Position numbers and translations under genes: made by a program. This document shows positions 8,485-17,400 of a stretch of 54,810 bases of DNA, piece after piece. Source of the stretch: Mycobacterium sp. ST-F2 (GTDB lineage Bacteria; Actinomycetota; Actinomycetes; Mycobacteriales; Mycobacteriaceae); contig NZ_JMHT01000051.1 in the NCBI RefSeq assembly GCF_001905655.1, forward strand, positions 1 through 54,810. The letters are read 5' to 3'. How positions within the stretch are numbered: the stretch's first letter is position 1; every line of letters starts with the position of its first letter. The notes beneath the pieces are model-generated. The model saw nothing but the letters and a program-made list of their open reading frames with translations. It was not told where the DNA came from and made no database searches.

Positions 8485-9401
8485 TCAACAATCTCGAACC
8501 GCGGCTCGTCGTCGTCACCGGCGCGGGCAGCGGCATCGGACGCGCCACGGCCATCCGCTTCGCCAAACTCGGTGCGCACGTGGTGGTCTCCGACATCAAC
8601 CTCGACTTGGCCGAAGCAACCGCGGCCATGATCAAAGGCGCCGGACGTCGGGCGTCGACCGCCCAGTTGGACGTCGCCGATCCGGACGCGTGGGAGGCTT
8701 TCGCGCGCGACGTGCACGCCGACCACGGCGTGCCCGACGTCGTCGTCAACAACGCCGGAATCCTCGTCAGTGGCCCGTTTCTCAAGCTGTCCCCGGAAGA
8801 TTGGGACAAGCAGCTCAGCATCAACCTGATGGGCGTGGTGCACGGCTGCCGGGTGTTCGGCGCGCAGATGGCCGAGCGCGGCGAGGGCGGCCATATCGTC
8901 AACATCGCCTCGGCAGCGGCCTTCACGCCGACACCGGTCATGGCGCCGTACTCGGTGTCCAAGGCCGGGGTCAAGATGCTCAGCGAATGCCTGCGCCTGG
9001 AATTTCGGCAGTACGGCATCGGCGTCAGCGCGATCTGCCCCGGCGTCATCAACACGCACATCGGCGACCGGGCGGTGACCGTCGGCGTGGAACCCGCGCT
9101 GGTCGAGCAGGTGAAGCGCCTCACCAGGCAGCTGCAGGCATTCGCCAACGTACTGCCGTTCTCGCCGATGAGCCCCGACCTCGTGGCGCGCGCCGTGGTG
9201 CGCGCGGTCAGGTACGACCTCGCGATAGTGCCGGTCAGGGCCGAGGCGTGGCTGGGCTACGTCATGCACCGCGTCGCGCCGGGTATCAATCGCCGCATGG
9301 CACAACCCTTCTCGTTCGATCTGGTCGAGAAGCTGGCCGGGCCGTTGCTGGACCGGGTGATTCCATCGACCGCGGTCAAGGAGCCTGTCCCGTCTCGCTA
9401 A
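8478..9401 (+). CDS. Short-chain dehydrogenase/reductase
   Basis: 307-aa classical SDR: cofactor motif TGAGSGIG, NNAG, catalytic Ser in NIASAAAF and the YSVSK active site. The acidic SDIN after beta-2 favours NAD(H). A C-terminal extension of about 60 residues is typical of mycobacterial SDRs paired with BVMOs. A GGAAG ribosome-binding site precedes the ATG. It overlaps the monooxygenase gene by seven bases. It probably supplies or consumes the carbonyl substrate of the BVMO. Confidence 0.87.
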   Translation: MLINNLEPRLVVVTGAGSGIGRATAIRFAKLGAHVVVSDINLDLAEATAAMIKGAGRRASTAQLDVADPDAWEAFARDVHADHGVPDVVVNNAGILVSGPFLKLSPEDWDKQLSINLMGVVHGCRVFGAQMAERGEGGHIVNIASAAAFTPTPVMAPYSVSKAGVKMLSECLRLEFRQYGIGVSAICPGVINTHIGDRAVTVGVEPALVEQVKRLTRQLQAFANVLPFSPMSPDLVARAVVRAVRYDLAIVPVRAEAWLGYVMHRVAPGINRRMAQPFSFDLVEKLAGPLLDRVIPSTAVKEPVPSR

Positions 9402-9434
9402 GGTTGGTCATCAACCGCGCGGGAAAGGGTCGCC

Positions 9435-10100
9435 ATGCTCGTCGATTTGTCTCACACAATTCGTGCCGGGATGGTGACCTACCCGGGGCTGCCCGCACCG
9501 TCGATCAGTTCGCACCTCACGCGCGAGGCGTCGCGGGAGGTCTACGCTCCCGGCACCGAGTTCGCGATCGGCGCGATCACCATGGTCGGCAACACGGGCA
9601 CCTACATCGACTCCCCGTTTCACCGCTACGAGAACGGTGCGGACCTGTCCGGCCTCGACTTGAACACGCTGGTGGACTTGCCCGCCATCGTCGTGCACCG
9701 TCGCGACGTCGCGGCGCGGGGCGTCGATGTCTCCGAGCTGCCCGATGACATCGAGGCCGGTTGCGCGGTGCTGATCGACACCGGATGGGACCGGCATTTC
9801 GGCACCGAGGCCTACGCCGTCGACGCACCGTTCCTGACCGAGGCCGCGACCGAGCTGTTGGTAGAGCGCGGCGTGGCGTTAGTCGGTATCGACTCCGTCA
9901 ACATCGACGATGCCGGCCCGGAGTCAGCAGGTCGACGGCCCATCCATACCGCATTGCTGGGCAACGGGATTCACGTTGTCGAGCACCTCACCAACCTGGC
10001 GGCACTGCCGGCCCGCGGCGCCCGCTTCACCGCTGTCCCGCCACGGGTCGAAGGATTCGGCACCTTTCCGGTGCGGGCGTACGCGACCGTCCCGGACTGA
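9435..10100 (+). CDS. Cyclase / arylformamidase-like hydrolase (PF04199)
   Basis: 221-aa metal-dependent hydrolase of the cyclase/kynurenine formamidase family, starting MLVDLSHTI. The usual metal motif HxGTHxDxPxH appears as N53-T-G-T-Y57-I-D59-S-P-F-H63, so two of the three canonical His are replaced. A GGAAAGGG ribosome-binding site precedes the ATG. It follows the SDR gene by 33 bp in the same direction and may be the end of that operon. Substrate unknown; the altered metal site makes activity uncertain. Confidence 0.75.
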   Translation: MLVDLSHTIRAGMVTYPGLPAPSISSHLTREASREVYAPGTEFAIGAITMVGNTGTYIDSPFHRYENGADLSGLDLNTLVDLPAIVVHRRDVAARGVDVSELPDDIEAGCAVLIDTGWDRHFGTEAYAVDAPFLTEAATELLVERGVALVGIDSVNIDDAGPESAGRRPIHTALLGNGIHVVEHLTNLAALPARGARFTAVPPRVEGFGTFPVRAYATVPD

Positions 10101-10115
10101 CCGAGGTCGGGTCCT

Positions 10116-10673
10116 CTACCCCTTCTCTACCTCGGCGGCGAACGACACCACCACCGCGTCGCCAACTTTCATGGCACCCATCAGCGTCGAGTACGGGGTG
10201 ATGCCGAATTGCGTCTGGAGGACCTCGGTCCGCCCCGACAACCGCCACGACTCACCGTGGTCCTCGACAGCCAGGGTGAGTACGTGGTCGGCTGTTCGAT
10301 CGCGGATGGTGAGCGCGCCGGCGATCTGATATCCGCCTTGCACCGGATCGATGGCGCTGCTGCGGAAACTCACCACCGGAAAGCGTTTCGGGTCAAAGGA
10401 ATTCATGGTGTTCGTCTGAACCGCCGCCTTATCGCGTGCCGTCAGCGGCGTCACGCCACCCTCGCCGCGGAGCACTTGCAGCGACGGCACATCACACGTC
10501 AGGTCCAGCGACGCCGGCTGGTCGCCTTCCCACGTCACGGTGGCCTGCCATGAACGCACAGCGATGGTGAGCCGATGCCCCATCTTGGCTGCCCGGCCGA
10601 CCACTGTGGTGTGCACCAGCAATTCGCCGGTCGAGTTGTCCAACTGCCAGGATGTCCTGTCAGGCAGGGTCAT
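10116..10673 (-). CDS. YceI-like domain protein
   Basis: 185-aa protein of the YceI lipid-binding beta-barrel superfamily: an extended strand-rich chain with GHRLTIAV near residue 32, DPKRFPVVSFRS near 94 and the closing GITPYSTLMGAMKVGDAVVVSF. YceI proteins bind isoprenoid or amphiphilic ligands. No signal peptide is visible, so it is probably cytoplasmic. It converges with the cyclase gene (15 bp between stops). Downstream of a TetR gene on the same strand. Confidence 0.78.
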   Translation of the reverse strand: MTLPDRTSWQLDNSTGELLVHTTVVGRAAKMGHRLTIAVRSWQATVTWEGDQPASLDLTCDVPSLQVLRGEGGVTPLTARDKAAVQTNTMNSFDPKRFPVVSFRSSAIDPVQGGYQIAGALTIRDRTADHVLTLAVEDHGESWRLSGRTEVLQTQFGITPYSTLMGAMKVGDAVVVSFAAEVEKG

Positions 10674-10757
10674 TCGCCAGCCACCCCCGAGTATCCGAAT
10701 GTACGGCCCATCATGTCACGGAGCGTGCGACGGGAACCAGAGGAGCGGCTGGGCACC

Positions 10758-11348
10758 CTAGTCGACGGGAACGTCCAACACGAGACCCACCATGTCGCGG
10801 ACCAGCTTGCCGGTCCGCTTCGGTGGCACTTCGCCCGCGAGCAGGTGGCGCCGGACGGCGGCCAGCGGCAGGTCGAGCAATGCAAACGCAATCTGATCGG
10901 CGGGACGGCCGGTTTCCTTCGCCAGCAGCCGAATGGCCTTGTCGATGTCGCGCTTGCTGTTCTCGTCCCTGGTCGCCAATTCCGTTCTGGTTGTCTCCGG
11001 CCACTCCTCCGGCTCGAACGTGCGCACACCGGCTTGCAGAACAACAGCTTCCGATAGGTGCGCACGGCACCAGTCGACGATCCACACCGCCGCGCGGACA
11101 GCGCCGGCGGGGGTCGCCGGGTCACCCAGGACGTCGAGATAGCCGCGTTGGAAGTCCCCGGTGGTGCGGAACCACATCGCAGCCAATAGCGCTGCCCGAT
11201 CGGGAAACCGGTGGTAGATGGACCCGCTGGGGGCGGAGATTTCGCGAGCCACCGCATTCATCGTGAGGGCGCGAACACCGCCTTCGGCGAAGAGGCGGGT
11301 CGCGGCATCCACGAAGTCATCCACAGAGTGCCGCGGCGGTCTTCCCAC
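10758..11348 (-). CDS. TetR family regulator divergent from the NTF2-like gene
   Basis: 196-aa TetR repressor with an N-terminal HTH (ALTMNAVAREISAPSGSIYHRFPDRAALL, about residues 27-55). The GTG at 11348 has no ribosome-binding site; TATTCT lies seven bases upstream (11356-11361), so the transcript is probably leaderless. Two perfect inverted repeats fill the 85-bp divergent gap, one overlapping this promoter. This is a strong case for autoregulation and control of the divergent gene. Confidence 0.88.
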   Translation of the reverse strand: MGRPPRHSVDDFVDAATRLFAEGGVRALTMNAVAREISAPSGSIYHRFPDRAALLAAMWFRTTGDFQRGYLDVLGDPATPAGAVRAAVWIVDWCRAHLSEAVVLQAGVRTFEPEEWPETTRTELATRDENSKRDIDKAIRLLAKETGRPADQIAFALLDLPLAAVRRHLLAGEVPPKRTGKLVRDMVGLVLDVPVD

Positions 11349-11350
11349 GT

Positions 11351-11370
11351 ATTAGAGAATATGCTCTAAT
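11351..11370. promoter_or_regulatory. TetR operator O1
   Basis: Perfect inverted repeat ATTAGAG-N6-CTCTAAT. It covers the TATTCT -10 hexamer of the minus-strand TetR gene and ends two bases from its start codon. Shares the core TTAGAG-N6-CTCTAA with O2, whose centre is 25 bp away. Confidence 0.75.
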
Positions 11371-11374
11371 ACTG

Positions 11375-11396
11375 TTTTAGAGCAATCACTCTAAAA
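11375..11396. promoter_or_regulatory. TetR operator O2
   Basis: Perfect inverted repeat TTTTAGAG-N6-CTCTAAAA with the same core as O1. A TACTGT hexamer (11370-11375) between the two sites is a candidate -10 for the plus-strand NTF2-like gene, so a repressor here would block both directions. Confidence 0.75.
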
Positions 11397-11433
11397 CCAG
11401 CAGATGCCGGCTTCGTCACGAGGGAGATTCACC

Positions 11434-11850
11434 ATGAGCGCACCAGCGGCCAGCCCATCGATCGACACGGCCGCCCGCCTCTACGCCGCCTTCGCCGCGC
11501 ATGACGGCGCAGGCCTCGCCGAATTGCTGCATCCGGAGTTCTGTGGCCGGGTCAGCGACGGCATGCCGTTCGGCTTGGGCGGCGAGGTCCACGGCCCCGA
11601 AGAGATGTTGCTGAACGTCTGGGGCGGGGCGGCCGCACACTTCGAGATCGCGCCGCAGCCAGACGAATTCGTCGTCGTCGGCGACGACCGCGTCATCGCG
11701 TTCGGCTACTACCGCGGCCACAGCCGCGCCACCGGCAAGCAGTACTCGGCCGCATTCGTCCACGACATCACCATCCGCGACGGCATGGTCGCCTCACTGG
11801 TTCAGATCACCGACACCCAGCGCTGGCATGAGGCTCTTGTCGCGAGCTGA
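11434..11850 (+). CDS. NTF2-like / SnoaL-type protein
   Basis: 138-aa protein of the NTF2-like fold: N-terminal helix ARLYAAFAAHDGAGLAELLHPEF, then strands ending AAFVHDITIRDGMVASLVQITD. Such proteins act as small isomerases, hydrolases or ligand binders; the substrate is not evident. The ATG at 11434 has a good GAGGGAG ribosome-binding site; an upstream ATG at 11404 does not. Expression is probably controlled by the divergent TetR through O1 and O2, suggesting a response to a small molecule. Confidence 0.8.
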   Translation: MSAPAASPSIDTAARLYAAFAAHDGAGLAELLHPEFCGRVSDGMPFGLGGEVHGPEEMLLNVWGGAAAHFEIAPQPDEFVVVGDDRVIAFGYYRGHSRATGKQYSAAFVHDITIRDGMVASLVQITDTQRWHEALVAS

Positions 11851-11969
11851 GTGAGTTTGGCGATCACCTACGGCGCCAGACCACGTTCCCGATGCCGGCC
11901 TCGCGAGCGCCTCACGCCTTAGTCGCGATGTACTGCGGGCGCGGCCGAGTCGCCGCCCGCGACCATCGA

Positions 11970-12015
11970 AACCGTCACCGATGTCCTGATGCAGAACCGT
12001 CACCGATGTCCTGAT
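11970..12015. repeat. 21-bp direct repeat, two copies
   Basis: The 21-bp unit starting AACCGTCACCGATG occurs at 11970-11990 and 11995-12015, 25 bp apart. The second copy runs into GATGT-N6-ACATC, an inverted repeat. It may be the relic of an insertion-sequence end (IS481-like ends look similar from memory), but no transposase remains. Confidence 0.5.
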
Positions 12016-12052
12016 ACATCCCCTGAAATTCGACCACTCCACTCCTTGTTGT

Positions 12053-12068
12053 TCGAACATTTGTTCGA
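12053..12068. promoter_or_regulatory. LexA (SOS) box
   Basis: TCGAAC-ATTT-GTTCGA is an exact match to the mycobacterial/Gram-positive SOS consensus TCGAAC-N4-GTTCGA. It abuts the TACAAT -10 hexamer of the DUF222-HNH gene, an ideal repression position. Confidence 0.85.
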
Positions 12069-12074
12069 TACAAT
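12069..12074 (+). promoter_or_regulatory. Leaderless -10 (TACAAT)
   Basis: TANNNT hexamer five bases before the ATG at 12080, directly after the LexA box; no Shine-Dalgarno. Confidence 0.55.
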
Positions 12075-12079
12075 TGGGC

Positions 12080-13318
12080 ATGGGAATCACACCGGATCTC
12101 AACCCACTACTCGACCACCTTCGTGACGTGGTCATCCCCGAGGGCATCACCGGGGATGCCGCACTTGGGGTGTTGCGGACGCTGCTGATGCTGCGGGGCG
12201 TGGTTGATCACCTGGCCGCGACGGCGACCGGGGCGCTGGACCGGTTGGGGGTGGCCGCCGCCCAGGGGCGGACGGTACGGGAACTGCTGATCTCGTTGGG
12301 GTGCGCGCCGTCGGTGGCCGAGCGGATGGTCCGCGTCGGCGGGGCTTTGCCGTCGCTGCCGACGCTCGGGGCCCATGCCGGCGATGGGGCGGTCTCCGGG
12401 GAGCATGTCGATGCGATCGTGAAGGGCATCAATCACATTGCCGCCCGCGCACCCGAACCAGTCGCTGAGGAGGCCAGGTTCACGCAGGTCACCGACCTGT
12501 TGGGGCAGTTCTTCTCCGGCGCTACCCCCGCCGACATCACGGCGCGGGCCCGGATGTTGGGGAACCGGCACGCCGCCAAAACCGGTGGCCTACCCGCGGC
12601 GGAGGACCGGTCGGTCAACACCGTGGACTATGTGGTGACCAGTGACGGTCGACGGCAGATACGCGCCGACCTCGACGCCGAAGTCGGCGCCAAATTCGTG
12701 GCCGCCATCGAGGAACACTCCGCACCCCGTCCCGAACCCGACGGCACCCCCGACACCCGCCGTGCCGGCCGTCGGCGTGCCGACGCGTTGGAGACGGTGC
12801 TGGACATCGCCGCCCGCGGCGGCGACGTCGCGTCCGCACCGCGCACACAGTTGTTGGTGACCGTGCCCGCCGACACCCCAGACCTGGCGCAGTTGGAGTT
12901 CATGGGGCCGATCAGCACCATGACCCTGGACCGCCTGACCTGCGACACAGCGGTCACCACGGTCGTTGTCGATGCCGAGCAGGTGCCGCTGGACATGGGA
13001 CGAGAAAAACGCCTCTTCCCACCCCATCTACGCAAAGCCCTCTACCTACGCGATGGGGGATGCATCAAATGCGGGGCACCGGCCGGGCGGACCCATGCGC
13101 ACCATATTCGGCACTGGACCCACCAGGGCGAGACCAGCCTGGACAACGGGTGCCTGCTGTGCCCGGCGTGTCACGCCAACATCCACCACGACGGCTGGGA
13201 CGTCGTCATGGGCCTCGACCGACACCCCTGGCTCATCCCACCCGCCACCGTCGACCCCCACCGACAACCCATCCCCGCCCACAACCGCCGCACCATGAAA
13301 CTCGACAACGCGGCCTAA
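12080..13318 (+). CDS. DUF222 and HNH endonuclease domain protein (13E12 repeat family)
   Basis: 412-aa protein of the actinobacterial DUF222 + HNH family, related to the 13E12 repeat proteins of M. tuberculosis. Residues about 20-300 form DUF222. The C-terminal HNH domain shows CIKCGAP, THAHHIRHW, an Asn and CPACHANIHHDGW, with intact zinc and catalytic residues. These proteins often sit in repeats or old mobile elements and are thought to be nucleases. The start at 12080 fits the leaderless promoter. The adjacent LexA box implies induction by DNA damage. Confidence 0.87.
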   Translation: MGITPDLNPLLDHLRDVVIPEGITGDAALGVLRTLLMLRGVVDHLAATATGALDRLGVAAAQGRTVRELLISLGCAPSVAERMVRVGGALPSLPTLGAHAGDGAVSGEHVDAIVKGINHIAARAPEPVAEEARFTQVTDLLGQFFSGATPADITARARMLGNRHAAKTGGLPAAEDRSVNTVDYVVTSDGRRQIRADLDAEVGAKFVAAIEEHSAPRPEPDGTPDTRRAGRRRADALETVLDIAARGGDVASAPRTQLLVTVPADTPDLAQLEFMGPISTMTLDRLTCDTAVTTVVVDAEQVPLDMGREKRLFPPHLRKALYLRDGGCIKCGAPAGRTHAHHIRHWTHQGETSLDNGCLLCPACHANIHHDGWDVVMGLDRHPWLIPPATVDPHRQPIPAHNRRTMKLDNAA

Positions 13319-13362
13319 ATACGTTCTGCACCTTGACAACTCAATAGTGTTCCCGGCCCTCG

Positions 13363-13403
13363 TGCTCGCGTGGCGGGTGGAGTTCACATCCGCCACGCGA
13401 GCA
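13363..13403. terminator. Bidirectional terminator hairpin
   Basis: 14-bp perfect arms (TGCTCGCGTGGCGG and its complement) around a 13-base loop, between the convergent DUF222-HNH gene and the Rv2474c-like gene. Confidence 0.7.
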
Positions 13404-13425
13404 GCCTCTCGGCTTCGGCAGATTC

Positions 13426-14061
13426 CTAGGGCGACAACAGAATCGGGCCGCCGCGCCGGCGGTACACCGAGCCGAAGCGGGCGTCGATCCGCAGCCACGC
13501 CGGATGCACCCGAACCCGGACCACCTCATCGTCAGGCAGTGGGTCAGGCACGAAACCCATGGCAGTCAAGGCGAATACGCAGCGCATCGGAATCCCGACC
13601 TCGACGTCGCCGGCACTGACGGTGATGACGTTCTGATCCAGCAGCGACGGCGGCGGGCCTTGCGCTCCACTGTGTTCGCGGGCCAGGTCGGCGCCCCGCT
13701 GCGACAGCTCCATCATGGCGCGCGCCGGCACGTCGTCGAGATGGCTGAAACCGTTGTCCGGCGGCAGCGCACCGCGCCAGGCCGAATCCATCGCGAATCC
13801 CGGATCGATCCGTCCCGACCCGGGCAGCTCGTGACTCAGCGCGTCAGCCCCGGCGCACAGGTCGGTCGGAGCCAACCGACCGCTCACCACGCGCGCGGCG
13901 AGCACCTCGAAACCCGTTGCCGCCCAAGCGACGATGACGCCCTCGCTCCGTTCCTTCAACCGCACGACCGCAGCCTCGTCGAGGCGCAGCACACGTTCGA
14001 CGAAGGTCGCCAGGTTCTCCGCCTGTGCGGCGTCGGCCAACCAGATTCCGCGTTCAGTCAT
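13426..14061 (-). CDS. Conserved hypothetical protein (Rv2474c-like)
   Basis: 211-aa protein, alpha/beta and acidic, with no recognised domain, signal peptide or membrane segment. It is identified only by its place after the thioesterase gene, whose stop overlaps its start by four bases (ATGA). This coupling suggests a linked role with the thioesterase or with the upstream gdh. The function is unknown. Confidence 0.75.
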   Translation of the reverse strand: MTERGIWLADAAQAENLATFVERVLRLDEAAVVRLKERSEGVIVAWAATGFEVLAARVVSGRLAPTDLCAGADALSHELPGSGRIDPGFAMDSAWRGALPPDNGFSHLDDVPARAMMELSQRGADLAREHSGAQGPPPSLLDQNVITVSAGDVEVGIPMRCVFALTAMGFVPDPLPDDEVVRVRVHPAWLRIDARFGSVYRRRGGPILLSP

Positions 14062-14471
14062 CGGGCGAAGCGCTGGAGGTACTCCCGCTGGTGCGGGGCG
14101 ATGCGCACCAGCATCTGCCGCTCGATGTTGAACGTGGCCAGCTGGGTTTCCCCGATCACGGCCGGCTTGGAATCCGGATCGGCCTGGGCCGACCGCACCT
14201 CATACCCCAGCGTGAAGTCGCAGGCCCGCAGCCGGTTGGTCCAGATGGTCACCTGCAGCGGCGAATCCACAAGGCGCAGTTGGTCCTTGTACTTCACGTT
14301 GACTTCGGCGATCAACAGGCCGGTGGTGGCGACGTCCTCGGCGAACGGCTCGGTGAGGAACGGAACCCGCGCCTCTTCGAGGATGGTCACCATGGTGGCG
14401 TGGTTCACATGCTGGTACATGTCGATGTCCGACCAGCGCACCGGCACCGGCGTCGTGAAGCGTTCAGTCAC
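14058..14471 (-). CDS. Acyl-CoA thioesterase, hotdog fold (Rv2475c-like)
   Basis: 137-aa single hotdog-domain protein of the 4-hydroxybenzoyl-CoA thioesterase type. The catalytic Asp motif is in VRWSDIDMYQHVNHATMVTILEEAR, and further strands contain EVNVKYKDQL. It probably hydrolyses an acyl-CoA in the cytoplasm. It starts seven bases after the gdh stop and overlaps the next gene by four bases, so gdh, thioesterase and Rv2474c-like genes form one operon. Confidence 0.85.
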   Translation of the reverse strand: MTERFTTPVPVRWSDIDMYQHVNHATMVTILEEARVPFLTEPFAEDVATTGLLIAEVNVKYKDQLRLVDSPLQVTIWTNRLRACDFTLGYEVRSAQADPDSKPAVIGETQLATFNIERQMLVRIAPHQREYLQRFAR

Positions 14472-14478
14472 CCGCCCA

Positions 14479-17400
14479 TCATCCCTGATTGCCGGTTCCC
14501 GTCGTTCTCGTGGTCATGCTCCGCAGCTGCCGCGCGGCCACCGACAGGGTTGCCAGGTCACGTACCTCGTCGCCCAGGATCTCGGTCAACGTCCGGCGGG
14601 CCCGGGTGACCCGGGAGCTGTTGGTCGACGCCCACTCGTGAATCTTCTGTTCGCCGGTCTCGTCGGGCTCGCCGACCGCCATCACGTCGATGCACAGCGC
14701 CCGGATCGATCCGTAGATGTCATCGCGAATGGCCAGGCGCGCCAACGAATGCCAGCGATCGTTGCGGCTCAGCTCGGACACCGCGGTGAGCAGGTTGTCG
14801 ATGCCCAGGTGGTCCGTCAACGCGAAGTACGTGTCGGCCACCTCGGCGGGGTCGCGCTCGGCGATGTCGGCGATGTCGATGACGTCCAGCAGGCTGTACT
14901 GGTAGAGCCCTGTGGCCACCATGTAGGCCAGCTCCTGCGACACGCCGGCCGCGAGGAACTGGGCGGCGTCGGTCTCCGCGATGGCCTTGTCGTCGCCACG
15001 CAGCCACTGCGCCATCTGCGGGGTGAGCGCAGCGACCTTCGCGGCGAACCGGTTGGCCTCGGCGCCCACCGCGAGCGGCTGGGGCCGGTAGTTCAGCAGC
15101 CAGCGGCCGGCCCGGTCGATCAGCCGCCGCAGGTCGAGGGTCATGCGGTCGGTGACGTCCACCGGAACGCCGGCCAGGCCGGCCGCCCGGATGTTCCGCC
15201 AGACCTCGCCGACCCGGAAGATCTTGTCGACCGCGACATAGCTACGGACGGCGTCGACCGGCCCTACACCGACGTCTTCGGCGACGCGGTAGGCGTAGGT
15301 GATGCCGGCCGTGTCGACGAGGTCGTTCACGAGCATCGTCGTGATGATCTCCCGGCGCAGCTGATGCGACCGGATGTCCGCCCCGAACCGGTCGCGCAGT
15401 TCCTCCGGGAAGTAGTCCGGCAGCCGTCCCGCGAACACCTCCTGGTCGGGCAGGTCGCTGGCCAGCACGTCCTCTTTGAGCGCCAACTTCACGTGCGCCA
15501 TGAGGGTGGCCAGCTCCGGTGAGGTCAGCCCCAGGCCGGTCTCCATCCGGCGGCGGATCTCCTTGTCCGACGGCAGCGCCTCCAGCTCCCGGTTGAGGCC
15601 CCGCTCGAGGGACAGGTCGCGAATCTGGCTGGCGTGCACCGGCAACAGGCTGGCGGCGTTGGCGCGGCTGGTGCCCATCAGGTCGTTCTGCGACATGTTG
15701 TCGGCGAGCACCAGACGGCCGACCTCGTCGGTCATCGACATCAGCAGGTTTGTGCGCTCGGCCGCCGCGACCTTGCCCGCGGTGACCAGGGCGTCGACCA
15801 GAATCTTGATGTTGACCTCGTGGTCCGAGCAGTCCACACCCGCCGAGTTGTCCATCGCATCGGTGTTGATGTGGCCGCCGGCAAGATCGAATTCGATGCG
15901 GCCGCGCTGCGTCACGCCAAGGTTGCCGCCCTCGCCAACCACCTTGGCGCGCACCTGGTTTCCGTTGACCCGGATGGAGTCGTTGGCGCGATCGCCGACG
16001 TCGGCGTCCGACTCGGTCTCGGCCTTGATGTAGGTGCCGATGCCACCGTTCCAGAACAGGTCGACGGGCGCCAGCAGGATCGACTTCATCAGCGCCGGCG
16101 GCGTGAGCTCGGTGACGTCGGCAGCCAGGCCGAGCACCTCGCGCACCTGGGGACTGATCGGGATGGACTTCTGCTCGCGACTGTAGACGCCACCGCCCTC
16201 GCTGATGAGCGACTTGTCGTAGTCGTCCCAGCTGGACCGCGGCAGCTTGAACATGCGATCGCGTTCGACCCACGACCTGGCCGAATCAGGATTCGGATCC
16301 AGGAAGATGTGCCGGTGGTCGAAGGCCGCCACGACCCGAATGTGCTTGGACAGCAACATGCCGTTGCCGAACACGTCGCCGCTCATGTCGCCGACGCCGA
16401 CGACGGTGAAGTCCTGGGTCTGGGTGTCGTGCCCCATCTCGCGGAAGTGCCGCTTGACCGACTCCCAGGCGCCTTTGGCCGTGATGCCCATGGCCTTGTG
16501 GTCGTAGCCGACCGAGCCGCCCGAGGCGAACGCATCACCGAGCCAGAAGCCGTACGACTTGGCGACGTCGTTGGCGATGTCGGAGAACGTCGCGGTGCCC
16601 TTGTCGGCGGCGACGACGAGGTAGGCGTCGTCGCCGTCGCGGCGCACCACCTGGGCCGGCGGGACGATGGCGCCGGTGGCGGTCTCGACGTTGTCGGTGA
16701 CATCGAGCAGGCCGGCGATGAACAGCCGGTAGCAGGCGACGCCCTCATTGCGCAGCGCGTCGCGATCGGTGGCGGGGTCGCCGGTGAGAGCCGGCGGCGA
16801 CTTGAGCACGAAGCCGCCCTTGGCACCGACGGGGACGATGACGGCGTTCTTCACCGCCTGTGCTTTCACCAGGCCCAGGATTTCGGTGCGGAAGTCCTCC
16901 CGCCGGTCCGACCAGCGCAGGCCACCGCGGGCCACGTTGCCGAACCGCAGGTGCACGCCTTCAACCCGCGGCGAGTACACGAAGATCTCGTATTTCGGCC
17001 TGGGCAGGGGCAACTCGTCGATGAGCTGCGGATTGAGCTTGAACGACAAGGCATTTCGCTGCCGCGCCGACCCCTCGGCGGTGACGTAGTAGTTGGTGCG
17101 CAGTGTGGCCTGCACCAGCGCCGCGAACGCCCGCAGCACCCGGTCGGTGTCGAGGCTCACCAGGGCGTCGATGTCGGCGGCGACAGCAGCCGCGGCGGTC
17201 TGAGCGCGGTCGACGGCGTCACCCCCGGCTGGGTCGAACACCGCCTCGAACAATTCGACGAGCGACTTCGCCGTACGCGGGTTGTCCCTCAGCACCGTCT
17301 CGATGTGGTACTGGCTGTAGGGAAAACCGGCCTGCCGCAGGTACTTCGCGTAGGCCCGCAGGATCGTCACCTGCTGCCAGGTCAGCCCGGCGCCGAGTAC

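Noticed and set aside
13333..13350. TTGACA followed by TAGTGT after the DUF222-HNH gene as a promoter
   Set aside because: Spacer of only six bases and no gene downstream in that direction.
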